The notes beneath the pieces are model-generated. The model worked only from the letters and a program-made list of their open reading frames with translations, made no database searches and had not been told where the DNA came from. Shown here one piece after another: positions 46,680 through 58,265 of a stretch of DNA of 64,000 bases. Position numbers and translations under genes: made by a program. Positions within the stretch are counted from its first letter, which is position 1, and each line of letters opens with the position of its first letter. Origin of the DNA: Batillaria attramentaria (lineage: Eukaryota; Mollusca; Gastropoda; Batillariidae); NCBI GenBank assembly GCA_018292915.2, contig JACVVK020000083.1, positions 1,187,501 through 1,251,500 of the forward strand, written 5' to 3'.

Positions 46680-47400
46680 CATAAACATTGTCCTTTTATC
46701 TAATCGCGATCCAGTTTTTTTTTCCATAAAGACTACTGGAAGAGGTTAGCTTAGTACGCATTGGAACGTACTAAAAACACGTGCACGTGAACACGCCTGG
46801 AAGGTCCAGTCACAATCCACTTCTTGTACAAAGGCCAGCTGAGAAGATCAATAACAATGAAACCTATTAACAGCACCAAGAAACCTCATTGCGTGTAAAC
46901 ACGCTCATATACGGGCCCACTTTTTTGTATAAAGACTACCGCACAAGGTGAAACGTACACTGCATTCTTTCCTGTTTTTCAATCCCGGCGTGCACGTGGC
47001 CACGCTTTTACGGTTAATTTGCTATCCATTCCTTGTATGAAGGTCACCGGAGAAGATCATAAAAGCTGGAACTTATGATAACAAGCCCCCAAGCCACCTC
47101 GCATGTAAACACAACTGTGGTCCAATCGCTATCCAAAGATCAATCACGACCGGAAAAGATTAACACACAATGGAACCCATAAATAACAACAGGAGACCTC
47201 CGTGTGCGTGAACTGATACTCTCCTCTGGTCCAATCGCTATCCACTTTTTTCCTATAAATATGACCGGAGAAAGGGCATGCACAATGAAACCGATAGAGC
47301 TGTAACCAACAACGAAAAACTTCCCTGTCCGTAAACACGCTCCTCTGCGGACTTATCGCTGTCCAGTTCTTTTTGTGAAGGGCGCTGGACCAGGCTGATA
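46680..47400. repeat. ~105-bp tandem array, about seven degenerate units
   Basis: Consensus blocks: GTGTAAACACGCTCCTCTGG, TCCAATCGCTATCCACTTTT, TATAAAGACTACCGGAGAAG, ACAATGGAACCTATAAATAA. ATCCA-type anchors at 46709, 46815, 46915, 47024, 47131, 47230 and 47361 (spacing 99-131). Confidence 0.82.
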
Positions 47401-47857
47401 CGTTTTGCCACTGCTCCATCCAGACTCTCCATCCAGAAGATACCATGGCTACTACTATGAGACAAGGCTTACACTGGGAGCTGGTCCACTGATCCGACAT
47501 AATGAATTTCGTATGCCTGTGTACGCTCGACCATCGTGAACTTAACACGGGTTCCTGGTTTGCCATTGAATATTGACATCCTGTGAGACCAACCGAGTGT
47601 GGGCTGATCAAAGGTGACCAGTAATTGGACCTATAGGGAGGGTTTGGTCGCGTATTCGGACCTTGTAACAGTGCTCTTGTACACGGGGTGCAGTCAAAAT
47701 GGACTCGAGTGTTTCTGGTGCTAACCCGCTAGCGCTTCAAACGTTTCGACGACGATTGCTGTCACGTAAAGCCATATATTTGAAGTGCGTGTATGCACAG
47801 TTGCACACGTCTGTGCATTGTAGTAATGCATTATTCAAAGTCGTTGCCTGGTTGATA
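47401..47857. other. Unannotated spacer
   Basis: A minus frame 47144-47611 (155 codons) starts outside and ends inside the tandem array. No domain. Confidence 0.4.
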
Positions 47858-47935
47858 ATTAATAATAATATTAATAATGAGTACTGTACAGGCGCTTTAC
47901 CCAATTTCGTGAACTGGCTCAAAGCGCCGCGAACT
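47858..47935 (-). mobile_element. Tail C copy 5
   Basis: AATTAATAATAATATTAATAA followed by GAGTACTGTACAGGCGCTTT and a second CAAAGCGCC block. Same design as other tail C copies. Confidence 0.4.
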
Positions 47936-47965
47936 GAACCCAACACGCACGCTCACGTGAATCAC

Positions 47966-48062
47966 ACGCATTCTCTCACACACTGGACATAAACACATTA
48001 CAATCACGCGGTGCGAAGGGTCAGCTCAACTATTTAAATTTCGGAATTAAGAATTGCATTTA
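47966..48062 (-). mobile_element. Retroposon fragment matching 61020-61120
   Basis: The reverse complement of this stretch aligns with the 3' half of the element at 60823-61120: GCAATTCTTAATTCCGAAA, TAAATAG.TGAGCTG, CGTGA.TGT.A.GTGTTTATG. About 80% identical by eye. No tRNA-like head is present here. Confidence 0.65.
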
Positions 48063-48499
48063 TTTTTAAAATTTGGTGGGCAGAAACGGCCCTTTTCTCA
48101 GTTTCACACCGACAGACCGAAGTTCGTTGGAAACACTCGGTGTTACTCAAATTTGAAAATGAAAAACACTCGGTGATACTGTTTGGGAAAAAAAAGACTT
48201 TGTCCCTCACGGTGCTACGTTTGAAGCAGACTAGCACTGGAAACACGTGCACTCACGCCCAGTTTCAGTTGACTACACCCCTGTGTCATACTCGTGTCAG
48301 CTGACAGACTGCAGGTCACCTGAGTGTACCATGACAACAGATGTCAAGTCCCGGTACTGTACTCTCAACGTTACCGTCAGCCTCGTGTCTCAGGTGATCA
48401 TGCTTAATTGACATCAGGTGTCACATTGCTATGGCCAAGCAGTCGGGACAGTATATTAACAGGCGGTTTAAGCCTATGTCTGTGTCACATCGGCCGGCG

Positions 48500-49060
48500 A
48501 CTAATATCATGTCTATTTGATTATATTTAGTGAGAGTGGATTTTTGCCATTTTCGTAATTGTGTACATCAAATTGGATCGATCATTTTTTTAAAGTTATG
48601 TTTATTTGATTATGTTTACTGAGAGTGATATTTGCTGTTTTCGTAATTGTGCATATTAAAACTGGATCTTAGCAATTGCAAAAATGTAAAACAATATTAT
48701 ACTTATTTGATTTTATTTACTTTGAGTGATTTTTGCCATTTTCGTAATTACGTACATTAAAACTGAATCTCCGCATTTGTCAATGAAAATAATAAAGCAA
48801 TGTTATGGTTATTTCATTATGTTTACTGAGTGCGGTTTTGCCGTTTTCGTAATTACGTATATTTGAAATTAGATCTAAGAGTTTGTTTATAGAGAAAAAA
48901 AAAACTTGAACAAATGAAAAAGATGAAAAAAAGAAAAGAATAGAATTGAAATCAAGGCTATGCTTATTTGATCATTTTTAGTGAGCAATTTTACCGTTTT
49001 TGCAATCAAACACAAACTGGATCTCTGTATTTGCCAAAGAGAAAGACAATGCACGTTATA
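48500..49060. repeat. ~100-bp AT-rich tandem array, about five degenerate units
   Basis: Recurring blocks: TTATTTGATTATGTTTACTG, GAGTGATTTTTGCC, TTTTCGTAATTACGTACATT, AAAACTGGATCT. TTTCGTAATT anchors at 48551, 48639, 48740 and 48845, with a degenerate one near 48998 after an A-rich insertion. Confidence 0.82.
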
Positions 49061-49522
49061 TATGTGTACCTTTAAGGACATTCACGTTTTCCTCTGCTGA
49101 CCAAGCGAGCCAACCCATCATTGAGGTTCCCTACCCACTGATTTATTTAAAGAAGCCACGACGTGCAGGTTGCCTTTTAATCTTAAAGACAGACTGACGC
49201 ACGACCGCCCAACCAATCCCCCAAAAAGCGATTTCAAGCGGGAAGAAGACATGCGATACATGTGCACCGCTGGAAAGGTTAGAGGCTTGTAATACACGTC
49301 ACGTGAAAACAAGAGCGATATGCACGTGCTGTGTGTCTGCGCGCACAGTGTCTTTGACACTCTTGATACTGACGACACTTGTTGGCGGGGATTTCTAGAG
49401 AATACTAAAAGAAAAAAAGAAAAAAAGAAAAAAACTCAACGCTTCCTTCTCGCTGAGTTTTTTTCCCCCATAGAGCAGGACCCGATCACGTTCTAAAGAG
49501 TAGTTAAAGGTCAGATGCTTTC
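49061..49522. other. Unannotated stretch
   Basis: A-rich patch near 49410-49433. No gene recognised. Confidence 0.4.
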
Positions 49523-49531
49523 AGACGAAAT

Positions 49532-49716
49532 GGGGAGCCGGAATAGCCGAATGGTAAAGCGTTGCACTTCCGATGCTCGGGTCGTGAGTTCGAATCCCGG
49601 CTAGGGACAAATAATTTTATTTCTGCTGGCCTTTTCCTCGTTGCCCCGTCTTTGACCTCACCTTTACGTGGTGGAAAAAGGTGTTAAACTCCCAAACACC
49701 CACCCACCCATCCTTA
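49532..49716 (+). mobile_element. SINE-A copy 12, full length
   Basis: A box TAGCCGAATGG, B box AGTTCGAATCC, a slightly longer body (extra TTTTATTTC) and (CACC)n tail. TSD AGACGAAA at 49523-49530 and 49717-49724. Confidence 0.9.
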
Positions 49717-50044
49717 AGACGAAACGTTGCCAAAAAAAAAAAAAAAAAAAAAGGACGTAGAAAGGTTACACGTCAAACAGACTTTTAAAGAGGCATTTTT
49801 CATTGCTGTTCCATTCACGTAATTACTTTCTTCCATTTGCTCATATATAACTAAGTTTTAAATCGAGTTTAAGAAAGATTGTAAAATAATACATTAAATC
49901 ATCCCGACGTAAGAACATTTCAAGTCAATTTCATCGTCTACACTATCAGTCGATGTGTAAGTACCCCTCTCACTGCCGTCGCTGTGCACTGATACTGTTT
50001 ATCAGAAACGAACTCGAAATTTTAATTTTGTTTATCTCAGGAGG

Positions 50045-50078
50045 ATGTAAACACTTCAAGCTTTGAGAGTGTTTACAT
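50045..50078. promoter_or_regulatory. Palindrome with paired forkhead-type motifs
   Basis: ATGTAAACACT and AGTGTTTACAT are exact complements spaced by 12 bp. Each arm contains the forkhead core TGTTTAC. It lies ~150 bp from the ETS/CRE cluster. Binding is inferred from motif only. Confidence 0.35.
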
Positions 50079-50239
50079 GCTGTGAAACCATAAAGACAGG
50101 TGTTTTGGGCAGCATCTCATAATAACACCAACTATACCGATACGCAAATCCATTAATTTTCGCTCACAAGCGAGATACTGACCTCAGGGGCTATACTTTT
50201 TCAGCGTAAACGAACGAACGCACTGTGACCAAAAACGAG

Positions 50240-50320
50240 GTCACGTGGTGAAAATCTGGGTCACGATAGTCACGTTGCGTCAGCTTCCGGTAAAAAGAGG
50301 AAACTTCCGGTGACGTAAAA
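50240..50320. promoter_or_regulatory. Candidate promoter: E-box, two ETS sites and CRE
   Basis: Seen: CACGTG (50242-50247), TTGCGTCA (~50276), CTTCCGG at 50284-50290 and 50304-50310, directly followed by TGACGTAA (50311-50318). An adjoining ETS-CRE pair is typical of housekeeping and often bidirectional promoters. No coding exon is recognised on either side, so the target gene is unknown. Confidence 0.35.
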
Positions 50321-50479
50321 GGTCAACCGGTGTTGATAGTGGGAATGACTGGTCTGGTTCTCATTAAGCCTAATTTCTAAGACTTTGCTGCAAAACCAAA
50401 AACTCTCTGGTCAAGATTACTCGTACCACTTACGTAATAAAGAGACACAAACAACCGTTAAGCATGAAAGTAATTAGTC

Positions 50480-51100
50480 ATTGTCCTTGTTGTTGTCGTT
50501 TATATCGCCCATCACTAGTGTATATATATTATACCACCATAACAGATGGAACAGTCTCGGACTGTCGGTGTGTTGGAAACGGAAAAAAAAAAAAACCAGC
50601 GGTTTTCGGTCCTCACTGACTTGTCAGTCATCACCATGTCATCCGCACTTCCTAGACACACGCGCGCTCACCAAACGAATCCAGGCCTCGATGTACCAAA
50701 ACTTCACAGACGTCCACCTGTATTTCACCGTTATATCACCACTCCTCCATCAGCGGACGACAGAAATCTCAGATGCTCACACACACACCGGAATATATCC
50801 ATCGAACACATCCCTACCGCCTACATGGTGGAATCGTTTTACCCTAGACAGAAGCGTGTTGAGCTCCTTCATCACCTGTGTGCCACAGTGTCAGTACAAT
50901 TACCTTCCCAGATAGCATTGATTTCAGGACATCTGCTCCGTGACACCAATAGGCCACCTGACTCAACGCAGCCTGCTCAGTTCGTCTCAGCTCAGCTCGC
51001 GGCCTGCTGACATTTCAATCGCCGAAGCTTCAGTTGACGCAGCGTGTTGAGAAGTCAAGACGGTAAGTAAACCGCCACTTTGCCTGCAGACATCACAACT
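50480..51100 (+). other. Unrecognised open frames
   Basis: Two overlapping plus frames (50481-50915, 144 codons; 50546-51010, 154 codons) lie in non-repetitive DNA just downstream of the candidate promoter. A donor-like GACGGTAAGTA follows at ~51057. Neither translation shows a domain. A few frames of this length are expected by chance in 64 kb. Confidence 0.12.
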
Positions 51101-51366
51101 GAGTCAGAAAGCTCCTTGGGTTGTCACAATAGTGCGGTTTGTTCGATGAACACTCCACATTCAGATCCAGTTTACTTAGACACCGGACTGTAAGTTCTAG
51201 TTGACAAGAATCATTTTTTGTTGGTTTTCCTCGGAGTGTCTGTCACAGACAAATTATTTCCCTTCACGTGGGACATTAAACTGCTCTTAATCGTCTTATT
51301 ATCAACCACTTCGTCACAAATGAATACGGCGGTCAATTCACGTGTCACATACCACATTCAGCTGCA

Positions 51367-51659
51367 GGGCTCGTACGTAAAAGTCGAAGTTAATTTAATC
51401 CGGGGCTACGGGCCTAACCCAGACTAGGACAAAAGAAACACAAAAGCAAAATTAAATTTAAAAAAAAAAGGAAGCGAAAAGAAAGGAAGAAATAAATCCT
51501 TCTATAACAGCGTAGGCACCTTGCTGGAATGGACCCGCTTCTTGATTTAAAACAAAAAAAAACAACAACAGAAAATTTAACCCTAGAGCTAGTTTAGTTC
51601 GAGGTTAGACTCTAACCCAGGGCTAAAATCCCTAACCTCGACTTATTACATACGGGCCC
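51367..51659. mobile_element. MITE-1 copy 2, ~293 bp
   Basis: Collinear with 32345-32641. Ends GGGCTCGTACGTAAAA and complement of GGGCCCGTATGTAATA; shared interior blocks CTACGGGCCTAACCCAGACT and CTAGAGCTAGTTTAGTTCGA. The TIRs carry three to four changes, so the two copies are not recent. Confidence 0.75.
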
Positions 51660-52107
51660 AGATCCAGAGGGCTTCGTTGAATGATGACTTTGTCCCTCCG
51701 CCATACAGCATAACCGACAAGCTTTTTTCCTAAATATACTTACTGCGTCGACTGCTTTTCAAAAGAGTAGAGAATGCGTTATTCTCGGCATCTCCGTTCT
51801 TCAACTGTTATCGCAGGTTCGGCTTGGCTCGCGCAGATGTTTACGCACATACCTCGAGGTTTAATGTGTTCTTTCTGCTGCTAAACTTCAGGAAATAGCA
51901 CACATCGGGTTTTTCACTATCCGCAATCAATCAGTACTCACTGCGGAGTAATAAACTAAACTCGGTGATAAAGTAAACCCTGCCAATTGTCTTGCCATAT
52001 CGGTATCAAACATCATCTTGTGCGGTCCAGCATAATCCTTACAACAGACTGAACTTCGACTTCACTTTATTGAAGAGACTTCACTACGTCAACCTGCATG
52101 GTCTGTG
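51660..52107. other. Unannotated stretch
   Basis: Nothing recognisable. Confidence 0.4.
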
Positions 52108-52116
52108 CCACTGTGA

Positions 52117-52362
52117 GTGAGTGAGTGAGTTTTTAAGCCGCGCAAGCCACAAAGACTAATTCGCGACTGAGTGTGCCTGCACTACATGAAAAAAAAATGT
52201 AACGTTGGACAAAGGATGCAAACTGGTCTACGGGGCGGTATAAACGCAGGACATGCAGGAGACGCTGCACCTTCATGCTAATTTCTCGAACTCCCGATGA
52301 CAAAAAAAGCGTAGAAAACAAACAGCAATTACAACTAGGTAAAACAAAGATAAATACTAGTA
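52117..52362 (-). mobile_element. Element B copy, long form
   Basis: (GAGT)n tail, GTTTTTAAGCCGCGC (internal 10-bp deletion in the 3' end), full body and the 5' segment TATCTTTGTTTTACCTAGTT (minus strand) shared with 34574-34844. TSD CCACTGTGA at 52108-52116 and 52363-52371. Confidence 0.92.
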
Positions 52363-52371
52363 CCACTGTGA

Positions 52372-53402
52372 AATAAGCTACATTTTACTCGACTATACAG
52401 AACAGCATAAATCCTCTTTCTTTCGGTGCTATCTTGCAATACCTGTGCAAAATCTTCACGACATACTCAGCTCTCAATTCGCATACCTTCTTTCACACAC
52501 CAAGTCCCTGCGACAAGCGAGAATGTAACTCACTTCTACACCTAGCGCTGCTACACCTACACCTGGTGCAGAGCTGGACGACCAAGCAATCTTATACACA
52601 GCATATGAAACGTAATTGTCTGCAAGTTTCCCACACGAGCGAACACAAGGCGACGCTTCGTGCTGAAATGCTGCAGGAAACAAACTATACCTACGCGAAA
52701 CAGCTAGCACGTACCGGTACGCTTTGTATACGCCGGGCCAGAAAATCAATAGGCCGGTAAAAATCAACTGATCGCCGAAGCATAATAACATCTAATGAGG
52801 CAACATGTTTCTACTATTGCTATGCTCCGGGCTTCGTACGAGTTCTCTTTTCTCTAAGCTGCATCGTTTATCCCTTTCGAGTTGATTTGTTTTGTTGTTG
52901 TTTTTTTTTGGGTTTTTTTACCAGGTCACATCCCCGAATTGAAAGAGCAAAGACGGAAAGGTCAACTTCACACAAAAAAACTTCTCTCTAGGAGGAAAAC
53001 GGTAAAAATGACGACACACAAAGTTTTTTTTTTCTTTTTCTTTTCTTTTCTTTTCTTTTTCTGCACGAGAACGACCTCAGCTCCTTACGTTGAAGGGAGA
53101 GTCGTGCCGTCTGGCTTGTAACATCATTTTCCCAGCAGGAAACGCGGCAGTCAGAAGACAATGGCAGAAACGTAGAAAAGCAGGCTGCAGATACGTTGAA
53201 AAACGCATCAATCGTCACGAAGACAGTGCCCGAATTATCAGTCCGTTTTCTGGGCCACTTGTCGTTATGTGTCTCGGAATCGGCACGAGTCCAGAATTTC
53301 ACTCTTTTAACAGAAGTGTAGCAAACGGTCGATCCTTTCACGAAACCTACACCTTTCTTGCGTACGTTGAAAGGGCCATCAATCGTCACATCGCAAAATT
53401 GC
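52372..53402. other. Unannotated stretch with a 170-bp-spaced direct repeat
   Basis: TACGTTGAAAAACGCATCAA at ~53193 and TACGTTGAAAGGGCCATCAA at ~53363 share about 28 of 32 positions, and TACGTTGAAGGG occurs near 53085. T-rich patch at 53025-53060. Confidence 0.45.
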
Positions 53403-53470
53403 GAGTGAATGAGTGAGTGAGTGAGCGAGTGAGTGAGTATTTAGGGCTGAAAGTCGTGCAGGTGATAGAG
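53403..53470 (-). mobile_element. Degenerate element B tail
   Basis: (GAGT)n with variants, then ATTTAGGGCTGAAAGTCGTG, recognisable as a decayed copy of the B 3' end. Confidence 0.5.
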
Positions 53471-54285
53471 GGACTAAAACAAGTACATGCCGGTGCCGGT
53501 ACAGTCTCCTTCGAATTCAAAATCGGTTGACGGCAGCCGCTAGCAAAAGAGTGATGATAAAGGGACGGAACATTGTAAGTATAGCTGTTTAGTATTCATT
53601 GTATCCTTTTTGTGGACATGATAATACACCATATTACACATAATTATGACAATTTGATAAATGATTATACATGTAGCGCATTTGAGATGGATACAGCCGC
53701 TTTAAGCGTACGTCTTTACCTCGCTTTGATTACATTTGGAGCTGCATGCTTTCGAATAAATACTAAAAAAGTGTTTGATGTATTTTCTATGTCCTTCACC
53801 CCATCATCCAACTCAGGTCATAAGGGAATTCAGCGCAGTTGTTGCGGAAAGGCGCTAACGTTTCGCCCAGCGGCTGTTTTTTCTCTTACCATCCGTAGCT
53901 ATTCACGCATTGCCAAATTCATATCAGCAGTGAAGACCCTATGGGAAATGTCGACTTTAAAAAGAAGGCATTAACCTCTCTCTCTCTCTCGCTCGCTCGC
54001 TCTCTGGCACGCGCGCGTGCGCAGTGAGATGTCTTTAGTGTGTATGTGTGTTCCTGAGCTTACTTTTACTTTTGTACTGTGGTCTGGCAAGGACAACGTT
54101 GCAAACTAGATTTTGGCGAAAATCTTCTACCGTTGAAAAATAAAGGACTCTCTCTCTCTCTCAAAACATTCAGAGGTTGTTCAACAACCCCGAACATGGT
54201 CAAAAGGTACCTCCTCAAAAGGGTTAGAGTATCCCCCAGAACGAGGTAAGTGTGTGTATCAGGTGTTCTCTCTGACCCCCCACCC

Positions 54286-54288
<3 letters not shown>
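53471..54288. other. Unannotated stretch with short (TC)n patches
   Basis: TC/CTCG patches at 53973-54005 and 54149-54163. The 120-codon frame at 53612-53974 has no recognised domain. Confidence 0.4.

Positions 54289-54319
<31 letters not shown>
54289..54319. repeat. (TC)n microsatellite
   Basis: About 15 TC units after a C-rich lead-in. Confidence 0.94.
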
Positions 54320-54321
<2 letters not shown>

Positions 54322-54699
54322 ATTTGCCTGCTAACAAAACTGGTGAAGGTAGAAAGCGTGTTTGAAGAAAGGTCACGGAAGCAGCAAGGCATTATAAACG
54401 CAGGGCCGTTGTCATCGCAATACCTTCTGAAACAGAGGTTTTATATTTCTGCGGAGACTAGGGGAAAATCTCTCGTGTGGAGCTACAGAACTGACAGGAA
54501 GTGAAAGGAGTGTGGCGGGTAACTAGACACATAGGAATCAGGTGCAAATGCATGGCGTTTCATTAAGCCTGCAAGGTGATTTTCTTCTTTCTTTTAACGC
54601 AGAAACATATTCACTGTTCTTTTGGAGAGAAAAAAAAGTAGAAGAAGAAACACGCCGCTGAAGTACAGCAGAGTTAGTTTCCTTTAGCACCGTCGTACT

Positions 54700-54965
54700 T
54701 AAAAATAATAATTTATTTATATAGCGCTGTAATCTACTTGTAAGGCAGTTCTAAGCGCTAAGAGTACAGGTAAAGGGACAGATAAAAGTGAAGGTTCAGG
54801 GCCAGGGCAACTGCATGTATGGTACCTAATAAGGAGATGGAGACAGACGGAGGCAGGTTAGAATGTGCTTTGAGATGAGAACAGGTAGGTTTTTAGGTTT
54901 GATTTGAAGGTTTCGAGGGAGGTTGACTGGCGGAGCGAAAGAGGCAGAGAATTCCAGAATACTCT
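54700..54965 (-). mobile_element. Tail C copy 6, long
   Basis: AATAATAATTTATTTATATA, AGCGCTGTAATC, TTCTAAGCGCTAAGAGTACA, then GTAGGTTTTTAGGTTTGATT and GGCAGAGAATTCCAGAATAC. The same block order, diverged, occurs at 62345-62650. The best evidence that tail C marks a real retroposon class with at least 250 bp of conserved 3' sequence. Confidence 0.55.
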
Positions 54966-55146
54966 GTCATTTAATACTATCTTTATGTATCTCTATGCTG
55001 GTTTCTGGTGCGCACACCCGGTCGTGACAGGAAATTTCGTCTTCTTGCTCTTAATTACTGTCAATATGTTTCATACAATGTCATCTATGTGTCACAGTTG
55101 TGTGCTACTTGTTGGACACGTCTGTCCGTATTTATTCATTCTCTAA

Positions 55147-55148
<2 letters not shown>

Positions 55149-55226
<78 letters not shown>

Positions 55227-55248
55227 ACCTGTGTGCGTGCGTGCGTGC

Positions 55249-55295
<47 letters not shown>

Positions 55296-55403
55296 GGTAT
55301 CCGTACATTTACTCATTCTCTCAACAACACTGGAATAATCTTTGTGCGTGCGTGCGTGCGTGGCGTGCGTGCGTGGCGTGCGTGGCGTGCGTGCGTGGCG
55401 TGC

Positions 55404-55494
<91 letters not shown>

Positions 55495-55498
55495 CGTG
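55149..55498. repeat. (GT)n / (GCGT)n / GTGGC compound repeat
   Basis: GT blocks at 55149-55208, 55256-55294 and 55409-55490 are separated by GCGT units. A GCGTGCGTGGC-type higher-order tract lies at 55345-55408. Confidence 0.95.
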
Positions 55499-55640
55499 TC
55501 TAAAAGACAGCACAAACATGTTCACATGTGTAGTTCATCATCATATCGACTCACTCCCCTATGAATTACGCTCTGCCAAATTCCTTAGTCAAACCAGGGT
55601 CTGTTTCGCCATGGGGGCTCTACAGTTTTCCCTTCTTTCT

Positions 55641-55659
55641 CCCCCCCCCCCCCCCCCCC
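55641..55659. repeat. Poly-C run
   Basis: About 19 consecutive C. Confidence 0.95.
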
Positions 55660-56580
55660 TGTAGGAATTCGTGCTAGGCTGGGGTGCAGAAAACTAACGC
55701 AATAAACGAGTTAATGCTCGCGCAAAATGTTGTTGCATCAACTCATTTTTCTTCTCTGACAACACGGATGTGCCGCTCGCAGAGGGGTACAGATCATGAG
55801 AGTAATCTCCCTTGTCATCTATCACCTAAATGAAAGACACGAAAATAACAAACCTCTCTCTCTCTCTCTCTGCCCTTGCGTAACTTGCACACGGTAATTT
55901 AAGTGGTTCGGTGGTGTCTGCCAAGAGAATAAGTTTGGTGAAATTTGGCGGCTTGAGAGGACCTGCGATAGGTCTATTATTCGACTCCCAGTTTCCAACA
56001 CAAGACGTTCGTTCACAGTCTGACACTAATGGCTGCTATCTGGAGGTCCCTTAAGTACAGGGAGACAAACTATGGGGTGGGTGGAGACGCAAAGTGAGAA
56101 ACATGGGACTGTGAATGTCTGCAGTCGTGGATTCCGTAGCCGCCTTCAGTGTTGCAAGTTCTTGATCCTTGTACAGACTTCGCGTCTTTCTATTGTTGTG
56201 AGTCTGACTGGGAAATCAATATCGTTGCGTTTTGTTCAAAACTTCTTTGTCTTTCGAGCGGTCCGTCCAAATGGTGCGCGGACGTTCGAGGACCAGCGAG
56301 GACGGCGCGAAGGCGTGCGAGGACGATTTCAAACATAACAAATAATTGAAATAATGAAACAGAAGATGTGTTTAATGTTTATGTTGGTCAAAATCAGAAA
56401 ACCAGAACTTAGTGAACAACATCAGAAGAAACACAGACACGCGTCGCACAGCAAGTCTTCACACCTGTCGCGACTAGCGCCCACGGGGAGTTAACGGGAT
56501 CATCAGTTTCAATCACCAGGCTTTGATCATCAATGGTGGGCTCCTGGCCGGCTAATCTTTTTCTTTTGTGAAGCCTTTCC
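55660..56580. other. Unannotated stretch
   Basis: Short (CT)n at 55855-55871. Nothing else. Confidence 0.4.
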
Positions 56581-56581
56581 A

Positions 56582-56664
56582 AGAGAGAGAGAGAGAGAGA
56601 GAGGGTTTGCGTTTTAATTCTATACAATACAGAAAAACTTACACACACACACACACACACACAC
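56582..56664. repeat. (GA)n and (CA)n
   Basis: GA at 56582-56603 and CA at 56641-56664. Confidence 0.94.
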
Positions 56665-57237
56665 GCCAAAAACACAACGCTCACACACACAGACATCGTG
56701 TTCCCGTCTAGTAAGATTCGATAATTAGCTATTCCAGCAAAGACACCCACCCCTATTTTCTCATTCTGACATACAAGTACCACAAATACGTCGTTTGTTT
56801 CATTATTTTAGTTATTTGTTATGCTTGAAATCGTCACCGCACGCCCTCGCACCATTTGGACGCACCCTCTTTCGAGTCTAGTAAACTTACCCGAGAAGTG
56901 TCTAAGACTTCCAGCGTTGATTTATCGGAGAAGACATATGACACACCAGGAAGCACGGAGTACGGATGTAAATTTGTCTTTATTTTGATCTTATTATTAT
57001 CTATGACACAGCATTTGTATTTAACAGATCCACTGACTCCCATTTCAAGCACAAGATGTTTGCTCACTCTGTGGCGCACATGATCGATCAAATAAAGAAA
57101 CGCCTTAATCCACTACTGGGAACACGAGCCATAGACATAAAACAGAAAAGAATGGTCTGATTCTGGCAGATATGAATCATATTTCTGCAGCATTTCATGC
57201 CATGCATGTTCATGTGGATATTTTAATAATAAACTCG

Positions 57238-57268
<31 letters not shown>

Positions 57269-57541
57269 GGTGTATTCTGGCCTTACAAGTAAAGCATGCG
57301 TACTACAATTTTTTTCTTTTGCCCCCATATATATATATGAAAAATACAATATTATAATACAATACAGGGGAATACAATGAAGGGCCCGAAAATTTGGGCT
57401 GCATACTTGTTTCGTTTTTCAAGAATAGTAATTTGATCTATGGTTCTAAGGAGTTTCTTTTTTAATCATTCCATGTGGAATTTTCCATTTTTATAAACTC
57501 TTTTGTGGATGCGCGGAGCCAGCAAGACTTTCTTCGTTTTC
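56665..57541. other. Unannotated AT-rich stretch
   Basis: A25 run at 57244-57268. No gene recognised. Confidence 0.4.
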
Positions 57542-57671
57542 TAAAGTCAGTATATATCTCAGAAGAGTTTTAAATATAATTGCCTTCCGAACTCAACATT
57601 TGAGCTTAAAGTCAGTATATATCTCAGAAGAGTTTTAAATATAATTGCCTTCCGAACTCAACATTTGAGCT
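57542..57671. repeat. Perfect 65-bp tandem duplication
   Basis: TAAAGTCAGTATATATCTCA begins both units (57542 and 57607). I see no difference between them, so the event is recent or an assembly artefact. Confidence 0.93.
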
Positions 57672-58265
57672 TTCTTGCTCAGAAACATCAATAACCAGAT
57701 CTACAGTTACTGATCAACACATCCATACTAATCTGGACACTGTGGTTAGGTTTGATTTTTTTTTAACACGGTGTAACATGACATGAGTTAAAGGCTACAG
57801 CTTCTATGCATTCTCAAACATCAGTTCAGACTGCAGCGTTAGCTGACGGATAAATCAGGAAAAAATTTGAGGTTGAAAAGCGAACTTTTCAGACCGATTC
57901 AAAATCAACTTCCACATTTGTCGAGGTTCCCATGGCTTTTCTGCACCTGCACGAAAGTAATTCGAAATCTTCAGCACTAAATTCCACGTAGTGTTTAACC
58001 CTGGGGCGTAAGATTCTTTCATGATCCCGAACTTAGGCAGGTGCGCGGATGCCCAAATGAATCTTCTCCCCCTTTGGCATCTGACGCAAACTTGGCGACC
58101 ACGCTGTGTTCTATCTCAAGCAGCCGATGATACAGGGTTTAAAGACCCGCCTTCCATCAATTGTATGCTCACAGACGGTTCTCAGCTCTTTAAGTCGTGT
58201 CTGACATCGTACTCATAGAGATCTGCACAGTGACAGCAGCTCAAAGGCTGACAGACCCGACCACG
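57672..58265. other. Unannotated stretch
   Basis: Nothing recognised. Confidence 0.4.

Noticed and set aside
47144..47611. 155-codon minus frame
   Set aside because: Much of it lies inside the ~105-bp degenerate tandem array.
55008..55664. 218-codon open frame
   Set aside because: It is translated (GT)n/(GCGT)n (alternating Cys-Val with Arg/Ala) and ends in poly-C.
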